Shown here: piece by piece, positions 62,353-63,401 of the stretch
Numbering within the stretch: position 1 is the stretch's first letter
Layout: each line of letters starts with the position of its first letter
Source: Propionibacteriaceae bacterium
GTDB taxonomy: Bacteria > Actinomycetota > Actinomycetes > Propionibacteriales > Propionibacteriaceae
Assembly: GCA_031271975.1 (NCBI GenBank)
Contig: JAISUR010000015.1
Coordinates: 1-63,401, forward strand
Length of the DNA stretch: 63,401 bases
Direction: 5' to 3'
The notes under the pieces: model-generated
The model's database searches: none
Told to the model about the DNA's origin: nothing
What the model saw: the letters and a program-made list of their open reading frames with translations, nothing else
Made by a program: the position numbers and the translations under genes

Positions 62353-62359
62353 CTGGGGC

Positions 62360-62602
62360 TCAGCGGGCGTTGTAGGTGAAGCTGTCCACGACCACCTTTG
62401 ACGAACTCTGCTTGCCGTTCGCGGTGGCATAGACGCCCAGCCACACGCCGAGGTAGCCGCCGGACGACACCGAGTCGCCGACGCTGCCAGCCCGCCGTTA
62501 TCCAACTTTTCGATGAACAGCCGGATGTGGCTGCGCTCCGACTGCCGCACAGCGATGCCCGCCTCCTCGCCGACCTCCTTCGCAATTCGATAGCCTCGGA
62601 GC
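62360..62602 (-). pseudogene. Remnant of a glycosidase-like C-terminal domain (GH43-type beta-sandwich)
   Basis: On the minus strand one frame reads VGEEAGIAVRQSERSHIRLF then IEKLDNGG, and after a frame change near 62490 another reads SSGGYLGVWLGVYATANGKQ, SSSKVVVDSFTYNAR, stop. Both halves resemble the C-terminal concanavalin-like domain of GH43 beta-xylosidases and arabinosidases. The 5' part is gone; the MutT gene now starts there. A decayed gene fragment. Confidence 0.5.
62591..62596 (+). promoter_or_regulatory. -10 element TAGCCT of the MutT-like gene
   Basis: TAGCCT-CGGAGC-GTG, leaderless; it lies within the decayed glycosidase fragment. Confidence 0.5.
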
Positions 62603-62977
62603 GTGCGAGCAATTGAGGTGGTTGCGGCGTGCATCGTCCGCGAGGGCCGATTGTTGGCCACGCGGCGCGGCCACGGCGCGCACGTCGGCAGGTGGGAGTT
62701 TCCCGGGGGCAAGGTCGAACCGGGCGAGGATCCATCTGCCGCCCTGGCGCGCGAGATCCGGGAAGAGTTGGACGCCGACATCGCTGTGGGCCCGCTGCTG
62801 GGCGTGGTCACCTACGACTATGGAGATTTTCAGATCGAACTGCGCGCCTACCGTTGCGAGTTGGCTTCCAGCTTCGTCCTACTAGAGCACGCTGAGGCGC
62901 GTTGGCTCACTGAGGAGGAGTGGGACAGCGTCGATTGGCTCGAGCCAGACCGCGCCCTCTTGGAGTCGCTGCGGTAG
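62603..62977 (+). CDS. MutT-type NUDIX (d)NTP pyrophosphohydrolase
   Basis: 124 residues, the size of MutT. VRAIEVVAACIVREGRLLAT, RWEFPGGKVEPGEDPSAALA then REIREELDAD give a complete NUDIX box. The family removes 8-oxo-dGTP or similar damaged nucleotides. No gene is seen in 62978-63107. Confidence 0.88.
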   Translation: MRAIEVVAACIVREGRLLATRRGHGAHVGRWEFPGGKVEPGEDPSAALAREIREELDADIAVGPLLGVVTYDYGDFQIELRAYRCELASSFVLLEHAEARWLTEEEWDSVDWLEPDRALLESLR

Positions 62978-63107
62978 GAGCTGTGAGCGGACCGAGTGTA
63001 CGTGCGGACGCCTCTTCGGGACGGTGGCTACTCTGTACTCGCGCACGTATCGGTCGAAGCCACGCCCGTGTTGCCCGGCCGGGTTAGGCTGGCGGTGTTT
63101 TCGCTGT

Positions 63108-63401
63108 TTACGCCAAGCGCAGGCGGGGTTCATGAGCGGCGATGTTCTCGAAATCTCTATCTTCCGCCAGGAGGGCCGCGTCGTTTTCGATGGCGGTGAG
63201 CGCGATCAACACATCGACCGAACCGCGCACCGTGACTCCCTTGCGCCTGAGATCAAAGAACAGCCGAGCCGCCTTGGTACAGGCTTCAGCCGTTTGCGGC
63301 AACGACAGCATCCGCTGGGTGGAGAGATAGGTTTGGAGCCTGGCGAAGTTGCGCTCGTCCCTCGCACCCTGGAGCACCTCTTGGAAAACCTGGGGGCAGA
63401 T
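63108..63401 (-). CDS. PIN-domain toxin (VapC family), 5' end outside the window
   Basis: The frame is open to the right edge (ICPQVFQEVLQGARDERNFA precedes the first GTG inside the window), so the start lies beyond 63401. It has VTVRGSVDVLIALTAIENDA (PIN Asp) and LLAEDRDFENIAAHEPRLRL (PIN Asp). The antitoxin gene, if any, should lie to the right. Confidence 0.75.
   Translation of the reverse strand: MCPQVFQEVLQGARDERNFARLQTYLSTQRMLSLPQTAEACTKAARLFFDLRRKGVTVRGSVDVLIALTAIENDAALLAEDRDFENIAAHEPRLRLA

Noticed and set aside
61000-62811. 603-codon minus-strand frame opposite oppF
   Set aside because: Mostly the antisense of oppF; only the segment 62360-62602 has protein-like similarity, recorded as a pseudogene.

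Overview
The window is chromosomal DNA from a high-GC Gram-positive bacterium of the Actinomycetota. The evidence is the GC-rich third codon positions, frequent GTG and TTG starts, a PASTA-domain Ser/Thr kinase, a HelD-type RNA polymerase ATPase, DUF3263 and DUF3027 proteins, a eukaryotic-type UTP-glucose-1-phosphate uridylyltransferase, and many leaderless promoters (TANNNT six to eight bases before the start codon). Two gene blocks resemble loci I recall from Mycobacterium: idsA/metF near pknL, and the FmdB-type protein, cyclo-ligase, moeA, rimJ and membrane-protein block. Genus cannot be fixed from sequence alone. Most of the window is housekeeping DNA; mobile or accessory DNA is confined to small islands.

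Layout. 1-5500: the 3' part of a large Ig-repeat surface protein, convergent with a large STAND/LuxR regulator. 5500-6270: no gene, only hairpins and dispersed repeats. 6275-14963: a beta-propeller lipoprotein, then purine synthesis genes purS-purQ-purL, a DUF4870 membrane protein, and purF-purM. 14993-20054: a DedA-type membrane protein, a lone sugar-ABC ATPase (MsiK/UgpC type), and an ECF importer operon (S, T, fused A-A'). 20154-23678: VOC protein, HemG-like flavodoxin, DUF3263 protein, a VapC toxin with a deleted antitoxin, manA, tRNA-Thr and a small HExxH protein. 23720-30246: groEL under two CIRCE operators, a CDF transporter, NUDIX and ComEA-like genes, then cold-shock protein, DUF3027, aroQ and an MBL-fold enzyme. 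30411-39098: PhoA-type phosphatase, PknL-like kinase, ThiE-like protein, idsA, metF and helD. 39282-43029: infA-rpmJ-rpsM-rpsK-rpsD-rpoA-rplQ. 43236-52448: tRNA-Arg, ugp, surface and SAF-domain proteins, FmdB/Ruc-like zinc ribbon, formyl-THF cyclo-ligase, moeA-like, rimJ, a membrane protein, mscL and a small unknown. 52958-55935: reverse transcriptase, thymidine kinase and HipA-like kinase as one compact cassette. 56219-62352: a complete oligopeptide ABC importer (substrate-binding gene divergent from oppBCDF). The right edge holds a decayed glycosidase remnant, a MutT-type NUDIX gene and the 3' part of a second PIN toxin.

The best candidate for something undescribed is the reverse transcriptase-thymidine kinase-HipA cassette: the first two genes abut with no gap and the last two overlap by GTGA. 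It sits between blocks of dispersed repeats and lacks a HipB partner. Other points worth following are a single symmetric -10 element that appears to serve two divergent leaderless genes (48752-48758), a toxin whose antitoxin has been deleted while its probable operator remains (21395-21485), a moeA-like gene lacking canonical active-site motifs, and two families of dispersed palindromic repeats, one of which appears to have entered a coding sequence.
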